NCBI RefSeq assembly: GCF_001190925.1
Contig: NZ_CP011072.1
Coordinates: forward strand, 2,790,001-2,854,000
Length of the DNA stretch: 64,000 nt
From: Azoarcus sp. CIB
GTDB taxonomy: Bacteria > Pseudomonadota > Gammaproteobacteria > Burkholderiales > Rhodocyclaceae
Direction: 5' to 3'
The notes beneath the pieces are model-generated. The model was not told the DNA's origin. It did no database searches and saw nothing but the letters and a program-made list of their open reading frames with translations. Below, piece by piece: positions 16,450 to 24,271 of this stretch. How positions within the stretch are numbered: the stretch's first letter is position 1; the number at the start of each line of letters is the position of its first letter. The position numbers and the translations under genes were made by a program.

Positions 16450-18237
16450 TTATTCCAGCAGCGCCGCCGGCACCCGCACCGGCATGTCCAGCAGCATCTG
16501 AGCGAAAGCCTTGCCCAACGGATCGCTGCGCGGCGACGCCATGCCGCCGCCGGCCAGCGCGCCCTGCAGCAGGAAGTTGAAGGCGCCGACGCCCGGCACG
16601 TCGAAGCGGCTCACCGCCCCTTCGACGAAGTGGCCAAAGTATTCGCGCACCCGCTCCGCGGTGAGTTCCGCGCGCAGCACCCCTATCCATTTCGGATCGC
16701 GGGCGATGACGCCGATATTCACGCTGTTGCCCTTGTCGCCGCTGCGCCCGTGGGCGATGCGCAACAGCGGCACTTCCAACGTGGCCACGTCATCCATCGA
16801 TGGCACAGGCTCGGTGTAGGTTGTGGCGACATGCGCCGTCGTCGTTTCCTGCAACTCGGCGGGAAGCTGGATCGACCAGTGTTCGCCGGCTACCGTTGCG
16901 CTTACCTTGAATTCCGTTTTCGGCGCCAGGAAGGAGAACAACTTGACGATGGGCGACGGGCGCGGACGGCCACCGCCGATGCTGGTCATGCCCGGCGCCC
17001 AGGAAACTGCACCGGGGGCGATTTCGGCGGCGAACAGTTCCAGTGCGTCGCGATTCGCATGCTCGACCACCAGCCGCAGCACCACCTCGCGGCTGACGGC
17101 AATCCGGGAGTGGGGACCGAAAGCGGCTTCGGTGCCGATCACTTCCGAATACACCAGGCGGTAGTCGCCCATCCCGCGCGCTTCGAACATGCGCCGCGTG
17201 CGCGCCAGGATGGCTTCCGCCACCCGCTGCGCCTTGCGCTCCGCGCGCCCGCCGATCAGGGTGATGTTGGCGACGCAGCGCCAGCCGTCGGCGTAGGTCG
17301 CGGAGACCTTGTAGCAGGGGCCGGGCGCGTAGCCGCGCGCGCCCTCCACCAGTACCCGGTCCGGGCCGTCGCCGTTCATGCGCACGGCCGTGAAATCGCA
17401 AATGACATCGGGCAGCAGATAGGCCGCCGGGTCGCCGATCTCGTAGACCATCTGCTCGGCGACGGTGGCCGGCGTGACCAGGCCGCCGGTGCCGGCCGGC
17501 TTGGTGACCACGAAGCTGCCGTCGGACCGGCATTCGACGATCGGATAGCCGATGTTGTCCCAGCCCTCCACCGTCTCCCAGTCGGTAAACAACCCGCCGG
17601 TGGCCTGCGGGCCGCATTCGATCAAATGCCCGGCCAGGCTGCCGGCGGCGAGCAGGTCGTAGTCCCGCGCCGACCAGCCGAACTCGTGCATCAATGCCGC
17701 CAACGGCAGGGCACTATCCACGCAGCGGCCGGTGATCACCACCTGGGCACCGTGCTTCAGGGCCTCGACGATAGGCAAGGCCCCCAGGTAGGCGTTGGCG
17801 CTCATCACCTTGGCCGGCAGCGGCTGCCCCGAGTGGAGGTCCCGGACATCCTCGGCGCGGAAATCGTCGACTCTGGAGAGCACATCGTCGCCCTCGACCA
17901 CTGCGATTCGCAGCGCCAGGCCCTCGGCTTCCGCCAGCCGCTGCAGGGCCTCGGCACAGGCGCGCGGATTGACGCCGCCCGCGTTGCTCAGCACCTTGAT
18001 GCCGCCGGCCACCACCTCGCGCAACACGCTGCGCATGGCGACATCGACAAAATCCCGAGCATACCCTGCCGCCGGATCCTGCGCCCGCGCACGGGACAGG
18101 ATCGACATGGTGAGTTCGGCCAGATAGTCGAACGTCAGATAGTCAAGCTTGCCGCTTCTTACCAACTGAGGCGCAGCCTCCGCGCTGTCGCCCCAAAAAC
18201 CCGAGGCGCCGCCGATGCGCACGATGCGATCCGTCAT
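16450..18237 (-). CDS. atuA: AtuA family protein (acyclic terpene utilisation, DUF1446)
   Basis: A 595-residue protein. N-terminal DUF1446 region (about 5-450): VRIGGASGFWGDSAEAAPQL, LSNAGGVNPRACAEAL, VITGRCVDSALPLAALMHEF, ATGGLFTDWETV, CDFTAVRMNGDGPDRVLVEG and SIGGGRPRPSPIVKLFSF. C-terminal AtuA-like ferredoxin-fold domain (about 490-580): LRIAHGRSGDKGNSVNIGVI. Named after the Pseudomonas atu citronellol/geraniol cluster, where it is required but its chemistry is not established. The other hallmark of that pathway, geranyl-CoA carboxylase (atuCF), is absent from this window. GGAGA lies about nine bases before the ATG. It is co-oriented between MaoC and ACAD genes. Confidence 0.92.
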   Translation of the reverse strand: MTDRIVRIGGASGFWGDSAEAAPQLVRSGKLDYLTFDYLAELTMSILSRARAQDPAAGYARDFVDVAMRSVLREVVAGGIKVLSNAGGVNPRACAEALQRLAEAEGLALRIAVVEGDDVLSRVDDFRAEDVRDLHSGQPLPAKVMSANAYLGALPIVEALKHGAQVVITGRCVDSALPLAALMHEFGWSARDYDLLAAGSLAGHLIECGPQATGGLFTDWETVEGWDNIGYPIVECRSDGSFVVTKPAGTGGLVTPATVAEQMVYEIGDPAAYLLPDVICDFTAVRMNGDGPDRVLVEGARGYAPGPCYKVSATYADGWRCVANITLIGGRAERKAQRVAEAILARTRRMFEARGMGDYRLVYSEVIGTEAAFGPHSRIAVSREVVLRLVVEHANRDALELFAAEIAPGAVSWAPGMTSIGGGRPRPSPIVKLFSFLAPKTEFKVSATVAGEHWSIQLPAELQETTTAHVATTYTEPVPSMDDVATLEVPLLRIAHGRSGDKGNSVNIGVIARDPKWIGVLRAELTAERVREYFGHFVEGAVSRFDVPGVGAFNFLLQGALAGGGMASPRSDPLGKAFAQMLLDMPVRVPAALLE

Positions 18238-18277
18238 TGATCCAATCTCCGTGAAATCCAGTTAGGCGCGACCGTCG

Positions 18278-19129
18278 TCAGCGCAGCAAGGCACAACCGT
18301 TGTCCAGAACCTTCACCCCCCGTTCCTTGCTCCTGGCGCGAAACGACAAGGTCTGCCCGTCGCGCCAGCTTTCGAAGACCAGCGTTTCTCCCGGATAGAC
18401 GGGCGCCGAGAAGCGGGCGCGGACACTCGCGATGCGCGTGGCGTCGTAGTCGCACCAGGTCTTGAGCAGGGCATGGACCGCCAGGCCGTAGCTGCACAGT
18501 CCGTGGAGGATGGGACGCTCGAAGCCGGCCCGGCGGGCCAGTTCGGGGTCGGCATGGAGCGGGTTGGTGTCGCCGTTCAGGCGGTACAGCAATGCAGCCT
18601 GGGGCAGCGTCGCCAGCTCGGTCGTGCGCTGGGGTTCGCCCTCCGGCACGGCGTGCGCCGGACCGGCTTCACCGTGGGACGCACCGTTGCCACCGTCGCC
18701 GCGGCACATCAGGGTCGCGTTCAGCACCGCCAGGGGCTCACCGGTCGCGTCGTCGACGATGTGGCGCTCGGTGCGCAGCAGCGTTCCCTTGTCGCGCCCC
18801 TTGTCCAGGATCGCGACGACGCGCTCCCGCGCCCGCACGGTGGCCGCCGTCGGCAGGGGACGCAGCAGCTCCAGCGCCTGTTCCCCATAGACGATCTTGC
18901 GGAAGTCGATGCCCGCAGCGGGATCGGTTACGTAGGGGCCGGGATGTCCCAGCACCACGGCCATGCTAGGCACGACCATCAGGTCCTTTTCGTATACATA
19001 GCGCAATTGGCCGGCATCGGTCGGATCGCCGCCAAAACCCACGCTGAGGGCGTACAGCAGGGTATCCCGCACCGTATAGGTCTGGACCACATCCCGGAAC
19101 GGCCATGCGAGCAGACGATCGACGTTCAT
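18278..19129 (-). CDS. MaoC-like (R)-specific 3-hydroxyacyl-CoA dehydratase, double hot-dog type
   Basis: A 283-residue protein with an N-terminal degenerate hot-dog unit (about 1-130; VRDTLLYALSVGFGGDP) and a C-terminal catalytic unit with the hydratase-2 motif YRLNGDTNPLHADPELA followed by GFERPILHGLCSYG; D and H of the motif are the catalytic pair. This is the layout of the hydratase-2 domain of multifunctional enzyme type 2 and of steroid-pathway ChsH-like hydratases. It would hydrate 2-enoyl-CoA to the (R)-3-hydroxyacyl-CoA. It lies between AtuA and an SDR that could oxidise the product. Confidence 0.92.
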   Translation of the reverse strand: MNVDRLLAWPFRDVVQTYTVRDTLLYALSVGFGGDPTDAGQLRYVYEKDLMVVPSMAVVLGHPGPYVTDPAAGIDFRKIVYGEQALELLRPLPTAATVRARERVVAILDKGRDKGTLLRTERHIVDDATGEPLAVLNATLMCRGDGGNGASHGEAGPAHAVPEGEPQRTTELATLPQAALLYRLNGDTNPLHADPELARRAGFERPILHGLCSYGLAVHALLKTWCDYDATRIASVRARFSAPVYPGETLVFESWRDGQTLSFRARSKERGVKVLDNGCALLR

Positions 19130-19147
19130 TCCGAATCCCCTTGCCGC

Positions 19148-19921
19148 TCAGGCGCTCATGAATCCGCCGCCATCGGCGGAGATCACCTGGCCGGTGATGT
19201 AGGACGAAGCCTGGGACAGGAAGAAGCAGATCGGTTGGGCGGCTTCCTCGACGGACGACCAGCGCCCCATCGGGATGCGTGCCAGCAGACCCTCGCGGAA
19301 TTTTTCTCCGCGCACCGTTTCCGTCATCGCCGTTTCGACCACCCCGAAGCAGATGGCGTTGGAACGGATGTCGTGCTTGGCCCACTCGCGGGCGGCGCTC
19401 ATGGTGATCCCGAACATTCCCGACTTGGCGGCGCTGTAGTTGATCTGCCCGATCGTCCCCATGCGCCCCGCATCGGAAGATATGTTAACTATGGAACGCC
19501 GCGCCGACTGGCCGGCCTTGATCTGCGCCAGGGCGGCGCGACCGAAAGCCTGGACGCAGTAATAGCTGCCAGTGAGATTGACGTCGACGACCTGCCGCCA
19601 TTGCTCGTCGGTCATTTTCTCGATCATCGCCGGACGGATGATGCCCGCACTGTTGACCAGCCCGTGCAAGGTGCCGAAACGCGCCGCAGCGCGGTCGAAG
19701 GCGTCATTGACGAAACCACCGTCAGCGACACTGCCGGCGCAGGTCATCACCCGCTCGGCCGCGTAGTCGCGGGCAGCCGTCCGCAGGAGTTCGTCCTGCA
19801 GGTCGATCAGCACGAGGGAGGCGCCCAGCCCGTAGGCCAGGTCCGCGACCGCCTTGCCGATACCCTGGGCGGCACCGGTGACGACGATGGTTTGACCTTC
19901 CAGGCTCATTGGATTAATCAT
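19148..19921 (-). CDS. SDR dehydrogenase (3-oxoacyl reductase/3-hydroxyacyl-CoA dehydrogenase-like)
   Basis: A 257-residue classical SDR: TGAAQGIG cofactor loop, NSAGI (about 87-91), catalytic SSDAGRMGTIGQINYSAAK with intact S-Y-K, and a C-terminus TGQVISADGGGFMSA. AGGAA precedes the first ATG; a second ATG four codons in (MSLEGQ) is possible. NAD or NADP use cannot be decided with certainty (IDLQ after the second strand favours NAD). It follows the PECR-like SDR by 39 bp and precedes MaoC, suggesting it oxidises the MaoC product. Confidence 0.9.
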   Translation of the reverse strand: MINPMSLEGQTIVVTGAAQGIGKAVADLAYGLGASLVLIDLQDELLRTAARDYAAERVMTCAGSVADGGFVNDAFDRAAARFGTLHGLVNSAGIIRPAMIEKMTDEQWRQVVDVNLTGSYYCVQAFGRAALAQIKAGQSARRSIVNISSDAGRMGTIGQINYSAAKSGMFGITMSAAREWAKHDIRSNAICFGVVETAMTETVRGEKFREGLLARIPMGRWSSVEEAAQPICFFLSQASSYITGQVISADGGGFMSA

Positions 19922-19960
19922 GATCGTTCCTGAATGTTGGGTTGCACGGATCGAAGCACA

Positions 19961-20836
19961 TCACCCCCTCGCCAGCTTGGGCGGCGTAGACAGATGGAAT
20001 CCGTCATAGACGGGCGAGGTGGTTTTCCTCGCCGGCAGGGTGTAATTGGGCGTGGCCATGGCGAAGGCACCGTCGATGCAGATCGTCGCGCCGGAAATGT
20101 AGGCGGCGCCCTCGGACAGCAGGAAGACGATGGCTGCCGACACTTCGGCCTCGGTCCCCGTACGCCCCAGCGGCACGTCGTTCTTGAAGCGCAGCAGCCG
20201 CTCCTGGATGGCCGGCGGATAGCTATCGACGCCGGACGAGAACACCAGACCCGGCGCAACCGCGTTGACGCGCACGTTGGCGGCACCCCACTCCAGCGCG
20301 GCGGTCATGGTGAAATTGACCATTCCGGCCCGGGCCGCGCCGGAATGGGCCATCTCGGGCATGCCGTTCCACATGTCGGCAGCCATATTCACGATCGCGC
20401 CGCCATGCTCCTGCATCCACTGCAGATAGCATTCCCGGGCCATCAGGAAGCCGCCAGTGAGGTTGGCGCTGATGACCGCCTCCCAGCCATTTTTCGAGAT
20501 GCGTTCCAACGGCGTCGCATATTGGCCGCCAGCGTTGTTGACCAGGTGGTCGATACGGCCGAAGCGCTTGATCACGCCGGCGACGAGTTCGCGCACACCC
20601 TCCTCGTCGCGGATGTCGCAGGCATAAATCTCGGCATCCGCCCCGCCATCCAACAGTTCGCCGCGGACTTTCTGAAGCTTCTCGGCATCGCGTCCGACAA
20701 TGGCGACCCTCGCGCCCAAGGACGCCAGTTCATGGGCCGTGCAACGGCCGATGCCGCTGCCGCCGCCGGTGACGATGGCCACCTGCCCGGCAAACAGGCC
20801 GGGACGGAAAACCGAACGATATGAATTTGTACTCAT
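19961..20836 (-). CDS. SDR of the trans-2-enoyl-CoA reductase (PECR) type
   Basis: A 291-residue SDR starting MSTNSYRSVFRPGLFAGQ, with GGAGG six bases upstream; the frame continues 52 codons upstream without support. Rossmann motif TGGGSGIG (about 23-30) and NNAGGQ (about 101). The catalytic region is atypical: MAHSGAARAGMVNFT has no YxxxK. The same HSGAARAG sequence is the signature of the mammalian peroxisomal trans-2-enoyl-CoA reductase PECR. The matching FRPGLFAGQVAIVTGG N-terminus also fits. It would reduce 2-enoyl-CoA with NADPH, an odd reaction in an oxidative operon unless it removes a ring or methyl-branched double bond. Confidence 0.87.
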   Translation of the reverse strand: MSTNSYRSVFRPGLFAGQVAIVTGGGSGIGRCTAHELASLGARVAIVGRDAEKLQKVRGELLDGGADAEIYACDIRDEEGVRELVAGVIKRFGRIDHLVNNAGGQYATPLERISKNGWEAVISANLTGGFLMARECYLQWMQEHGGAIVNMAADMWNGMPEMAHSGAARAGMVNFTMTAALEWGAANVRVNAVAPGLVFSSGVDSYPPAIQERLLRFKNDVPLGRTGTEAEVSAAIVFLLSEGAAYISGATICIDGAFAMATPNYTLPARKTTSPVYDGFHLSTPPKLARG

Positions 20837-20984
20837 CTCTTCCTCCATAATCTGCTTGACGCTGGCATCCGACTGGATGAACCGGTCCGAGATACGACCT
20901 GCAACAAGACCTTCGACCCGAGACCATGTTGCCGACAAGTTGCAAGGAACCCGTCGTCGAAAGCGACAATCTTCAACGACCTGT

Positions 20985-21794
20985 TCATGCACCGCGCCAG
21001 ACCGGCGGACGCTTTTCCATGAAGGCGGTCACGCCCTCCTTCACGTCATCCGTGCCCTGAGCCAGCGTCAGGTAGTGCTGCAACAGGACGAGCGCACTCT
21101 CCAGGGACAGATCCTGGGTTTCGAAAAGGGCCCGCTTGCCCAGCTTGAGCATCAAGGGAGATTTGGCGGCCAGCCGTTGCGACCAGTCGGTCACCGTTTC
21201 GGCGAAGCGATCAGCGGCGACCACCCGGTTAACGATGCCGAGTTCCAGCGCCTCCTCGGCGGTCAATTGATCGCCGAGGAAAACCAGCTCCGACACCCGC
21301 TTGCGCGGGATGTTGCGCAGCATCAGCGTGGAAATCATGAACGGGAAGACGCCCACGTTGATCTCCGGGGTGCCGACGCGGATGCCTTCCTTGGCGAGCA
21401 CCAGATCGCAGGCCATCGCCAGCCCCATACCTCCGGCCAGGGCATGGCCGCTCAAGGCGCACAGGATCGGCACCTTGAGCTTCATCATCGCTTCGATGAC
21501 GCCGGGGAAGCGGCCGTTGCGGGCGTGCTTGTCGAGGAGGCTTTCCTCGGCGGCGAAGCCCTTGAGATTGCCGCCGGCGGAAAAGACCTTGTCATGGGTC
21601 GAGGCGAGCACGACGCAGCGCGCCGCCGGCTCGTTCTCGACCCGCGCCAGCGCCGCGAGGAGACCATCGACCAGTTCGTCGTCGATGGCGTTGCGCGACG
21701 CCGGCCGGTTGAGCGAAACGGTCACCACCCCGTGGCTGTCCAGGGCGTACAGGACCGCATCGGCGTCAGCCGGGGAAACATGTTGTCCGAGCAT
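20985..21794 (-). CDS. Enoyl-CoA hydratase (crotonase with both catalytic glutamates)
   Basis: A 269-residue crotonase. HDKVFSAGGNLKGFA and LSGHALAGGMGLAMACDLVL form the oxyanion hole, and both hydratase glutamates are in place: GTPEINVGVFPFMIS and VSELVFLGDQL. Among the crotonases here this is the best candidate for a genuine (S)-specific enoyl-CoA hydratase. AAGGAGG lies seven bases before the ATG. It is second in the minus operon that begins with the BadH-like SDR at 22563. A 148-bp gap separates it from the PECR-like gene. Confidence 0.92.
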   Translation of the reverse strand: MLGQHVSPADADAVLYALDSHGVVTVSLNRPASRNAIDDELVDGLLAALARVENEPAARCVVLASTHDKVFSAGGNLKGFAAEESLLDKHARNGRFPGVIEAMMKLKVPILCALSGHALAGGMGLAMACDLVLAKEGIRVGTPEINVGVFPFMISTLMLRNIPRKRVSELVFLGDQLTAEEALELGIVNRVVAADRFAETVTDWSQRLAAKSPLMLKLGKRALFETQDLSLESALVLLQHYLTLAQGTDDVKEGVTAFMEKRPPVWRGA

Positions 21795-21813
21795 CGATGG
21801 CCTCCTTCGGCGC

Positions 21814-22563
21814 TCAGGCCATCGTCAGCCCGCCACTGACGGACAGCGTCTGCCCCGTCACGTAGCCGGCCCGTTCGGAAGCCAGGTAGACCACCGCGGC
21901 GGCGATGTCCTCCGGCTCGCCGAGGCGGCCGAGGGGCACGGACTTGACCATGGATTCGAGCAGCTTGGCGTTGGTCGGGTCCACCACCGACTCGAACCCC
22001 GGCGTCCGGGTCGGGCCGGGGCACACCGAATTGGCGGTCACGCCCTTGCGCGCCACTTCCCGCGCCAGCGTCTTGGTGAAGGAAATGATCGCGCCCTTGG
22101 CGCCGGAATAGACGGCCTCGAAGGAAGATCCCACCCGGGCGGCATCCGAACTGATGCTGATGATCCGCCCCCACTTGCGCTCCAGCATGCCGGGCAGGAC
22201 CGCATGGATCAGGCGCAAGGTCCCGAGGTAGTTGATATCGACCACTTTCTGCCAAAACGCCTCGTCGGTGGCGGTAAAGGGCTTCAGCTCATCCCAGCCG
22301 GCGTTGTTCACCAGCACGTCGACCGCCCCCAGTTCATCCACGGCCCGCTTCAGCGCGGCCTGCACCGACGCCGAATCGGCCACATCGAGCGGCACGAACA
22401 AGGCCTTGCCGCCGCCCTTGCGGATCAACTCGACCGTTTCGTTGCCTTCGGGCTCGCGCAGGTCGCCCACCGCGACGGCATGGCCGCTTTCCGCCAGGGC
22501 AATTGCAATCGCGCGGCCGATGCCCCGCCCGGATCCACTTACAAACGCTACTTTTTGAGTCAT
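21814..22563 (-). CDS. BadH-like SDR (2-hydroxycyclohexanecarboxyl-CoA dehydrogenase-like)
   Basis: A 249-residue SDR starting MTQKVAFVSGSGRGIG (AAAGGA about 11 bases upstream; 12 further in-frame codons lack a site). The sequence DVLVNNAGWDELKPF, then VLPGMLERKWGRIISISSDAARVGSS, VYSGAK and VTANSVCPGPTRTP resembles BadH of Rhodopseudomonas benzoate/cyclohexanecarboxylate degradation, including the NNAGWD tryptophan and the GLTM C-terminus. Catalytic S-Y-K is intact. BadH oxidises 2-hydroxycyclohexanecarboxyl-CoA to the 2-keto form cleaved by BadI; a BadI-like gene lies at 10.6 kb. It is the first gene of its operon. Confidence 0.87.
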   Translation of the reverse strand: MTQKVAFVSGSGRGIGRAIAIALAESGHAVAVGDLREPEGNETVELIRKGGGKALFVPLDVADSASVQAALKRAVDELGAVDVLVNNAGWDELKPFTATDEAFWQKVVDINYLGTLRLIHAVLPGMLERKWGRIISISSDAARVGSSFEAVYSGAKGAIISFTKTLAREVARKGVTANSVCPGPTRTPGFESVVDPTNAKLLESMVKSVPLGRLGEPEDIAAAVVYLASERAGYVTGQTLSVSGGLTMA

Positions 22564-22635
22564 TTCGGTTTTTCCTTTGGTTGATGACATGAGAACCACA
22601 CCGACGCCAGATTAGGGAGTCGGCGAGTATTTGGA

Positions 22636-22651
22636 ATCGTCCGAAACGACA
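22636..22651. promoter_or_regulatory. Candidate operator in the divergent promoter, ATCGTCC-type element
   Basis: ATCGTCCGAAACGACA lies midway in the 236-bp gap between the divergent operons starting at 22563 (minus) and 22800 (plus). It has TCGT-N5-ACGA dyad symmetry and matches the site at 39478 at 15 of 16 bases. The position suits a repressor or activator serving both directions. Confidence 0.55.
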
Positions 22652-22799
22652 GAGACGTGCGGCGACGTGTCTATGCCGTCGCCGGAAGGGATATTTCGCG
22701 CAAGCGTTCGCAAATGTCGGATCGGACGATGCGCACAAACGAAACGAAAAGGGACACTGCAAGCCAACGAAAACCAGGCAAGACGAGGATAGACAAACG

Positions 22800-24257
22800 A
22801 TGTCCACGACCCGAGCATTCGGCATCACCGGTTTTGGCGGCTATATTCCGCGTTTGCGCATGCAACGCGCGGCGATTGCCGCGGCCCACCAATGGATGGC
22901 CCCCGGCCTGCGCTCCCAGGCCAAGGGTCGACGGGCCTTTTGCAGTTGGGATGAAGACAGCATCACGCTGGCGGTCGAAGCGGCCCGCGACGCACTGGCG
23001 AACCGCCCGCGCGAGGCGATCGCCTCGCTCACCCTGGCTTCGACGACGCTGCCCTTCGCCGACCTGCAGAACAGCACCATCGTGGCCGGCGCCCTGGGGC
23101 TGGCGCCGTCGGTGCGCACCCTCGACGTGGGGCACTCGCAGCGCGCCGCCACCAGCGGACTGATCGCCGCCCTGCGCCAGTGCGACGCACCGGCGTTGTT
23201 CATCGCGAGCGATCGTCCGCGCGGCAAGCCGGCCAGCAGCCAGGAGATCGGTTTCGGTGCCGGCGCCGCCGCGTTTACGCTCGGCAGTGACGAAGTCATC
23301 GCCACCCTGCTCGCCTCCACCAGCCGCACGGCATTGTTCGTCGACCACTTCCGCAGCGAGGGCGCCCGCTACGACTATTACTGGGAAGAGCGCTGGGTCC
23401 GCGACGAGGGCTATATGAAGCTGGCCGTCGAGGCGGTAAGGGCCGCGTTGCAGCAAGCCGGGGTTGCGGCGGCCGCTGTCGATCATTTCATCCTGGCGGC
23501 GCCGTTCAAGGGCGTCGCTGCGGCGGTCATCAAGAAACTCGGCATCGTTCCGGAAGCGGAGAGCGACAGCCTCGAAACCGACTGCGGCTACAGCGGCGCA
23601 GCCCACGGCCTGCTCATGCTCGCCCATGCGCTGGAGCGGGCCAAACCCGGCCAGACCCTGGTTCTGGTCGGCTTCGGCCAGGGTGTCGACGTGCTGGTGC
23701 TACGCACCACCGAAGCCCTTGCGTCGTTCGCACCGCGCCGCGGCGTCGGCGGCGCCTTGGCCGACGGACAGAACCACGACGCCTACCTGCGCCTCGCCTC
23801 CTATGAAAATGCAATCGAGCTGGAATGGGGCATGCGTGGCGAGAAATCGATCAAGACCGCGCTCACCGAGCAATATCGCTCCGGCGATCAGCTCTCCGGC
23901 TTCGTCGCCGGACGCTGCAGCGCTTGCGGCACCATCCAGTTTCCACAATTGCCTTACTGCGTGACCCCCGGCTGCAACGCGCCGCGTGCGAACTTCGATC
24001 CGCATCCGCTGTTCGACGAGCCCGCCCAGGTCCTCACCCACACCGGCGACTGGCTCAGCTATCACCCGGCACCACCGCTGTACGTCGGTTTCGTGCAGTT
24101 CGAACAGGGCGCGCGCCTGCTCATGGAAATGGTCGATGTCGGCGCTGCCGGTCTGGAAGTGGGCACACCGCTGCGCATGGTGTTCCGCGTCAAGGATATC
24201 GACAAGACACGCGGCTATCCGCGCTATTTCTGGAAGGCCACGCCACTTCAGGCTTGA
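22800..24257 (+). CDS. HMG-CoA synthase-fold protein fused to a DUF35 Zn-ribbon/OB domain
   Basis: A 485-residue fusion. Residues about 5-350 have the KASIII/HMG-CoA synthase fold (FGITGFGGYIPRLRM start, internal duplication at about 205-300, LVGFGQGVDVL). Residues about 365-480 are a DUF35 module: Zn-ribbon cysteines at 373, 376, 387 and 392 (CSAC...YCVTPGC), then an OB fold (VLTHTGDWLS). By eye, HMGCS catalytic positions are not conserved: LDVGHSQRAAT has Q114 where the nucleophilic cysteine is expected, and AAPF occurs where HxPF carries the histidine. It directly precedes a thiolase gene, resembling the archaeal thiolase/HMGCS/DUF35 complex with two parts fused. Whether it is catalytic is open. 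Confidence 0.85.
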   Translation: MSTTRAFGITGFGGYIPRLRMQRAAIAAAHQWMAPGLRSQAKGRRAFCSWDEDSITLAVEAARDALANRPREAIASLTLASTTLPFADLQNSTIVAGALGLAPSVRTLDVGHSQRAATSGLIAALRQCDAPALFIASDRPRGKPASSQEIGFGAGAAAFTLGSDEVIATLLASTSRTALFVDHFRSEGARYDYYWEERWVRDEGYMKLAVEAVRAALQQAGVAAAAVDHFILAAPFKGVAAAVIKKLGIVPEAESDSLETDCGYSGAAHGLLMLAHALERAKPGQTLVLVGFGQGVDVLVLRTTEALASFAPRRGVGGALADGQNHDAYLRLASYENAIELEWGMRGEKSIKTALTEQYRSGDQLSGFVAGRCSACGTIQFPQLPYCVTPGCNAPRANFDPHPLFDEPAQVLTHTGDWLSYHPAPPLYVGFVQFEQGARLLMEMVDVGAAGLEVGTPLRMVFRVKDIDKTRGYPRYFWKATPLQA

Positions 24258-24271
24258 GGAGAGATCATTTC

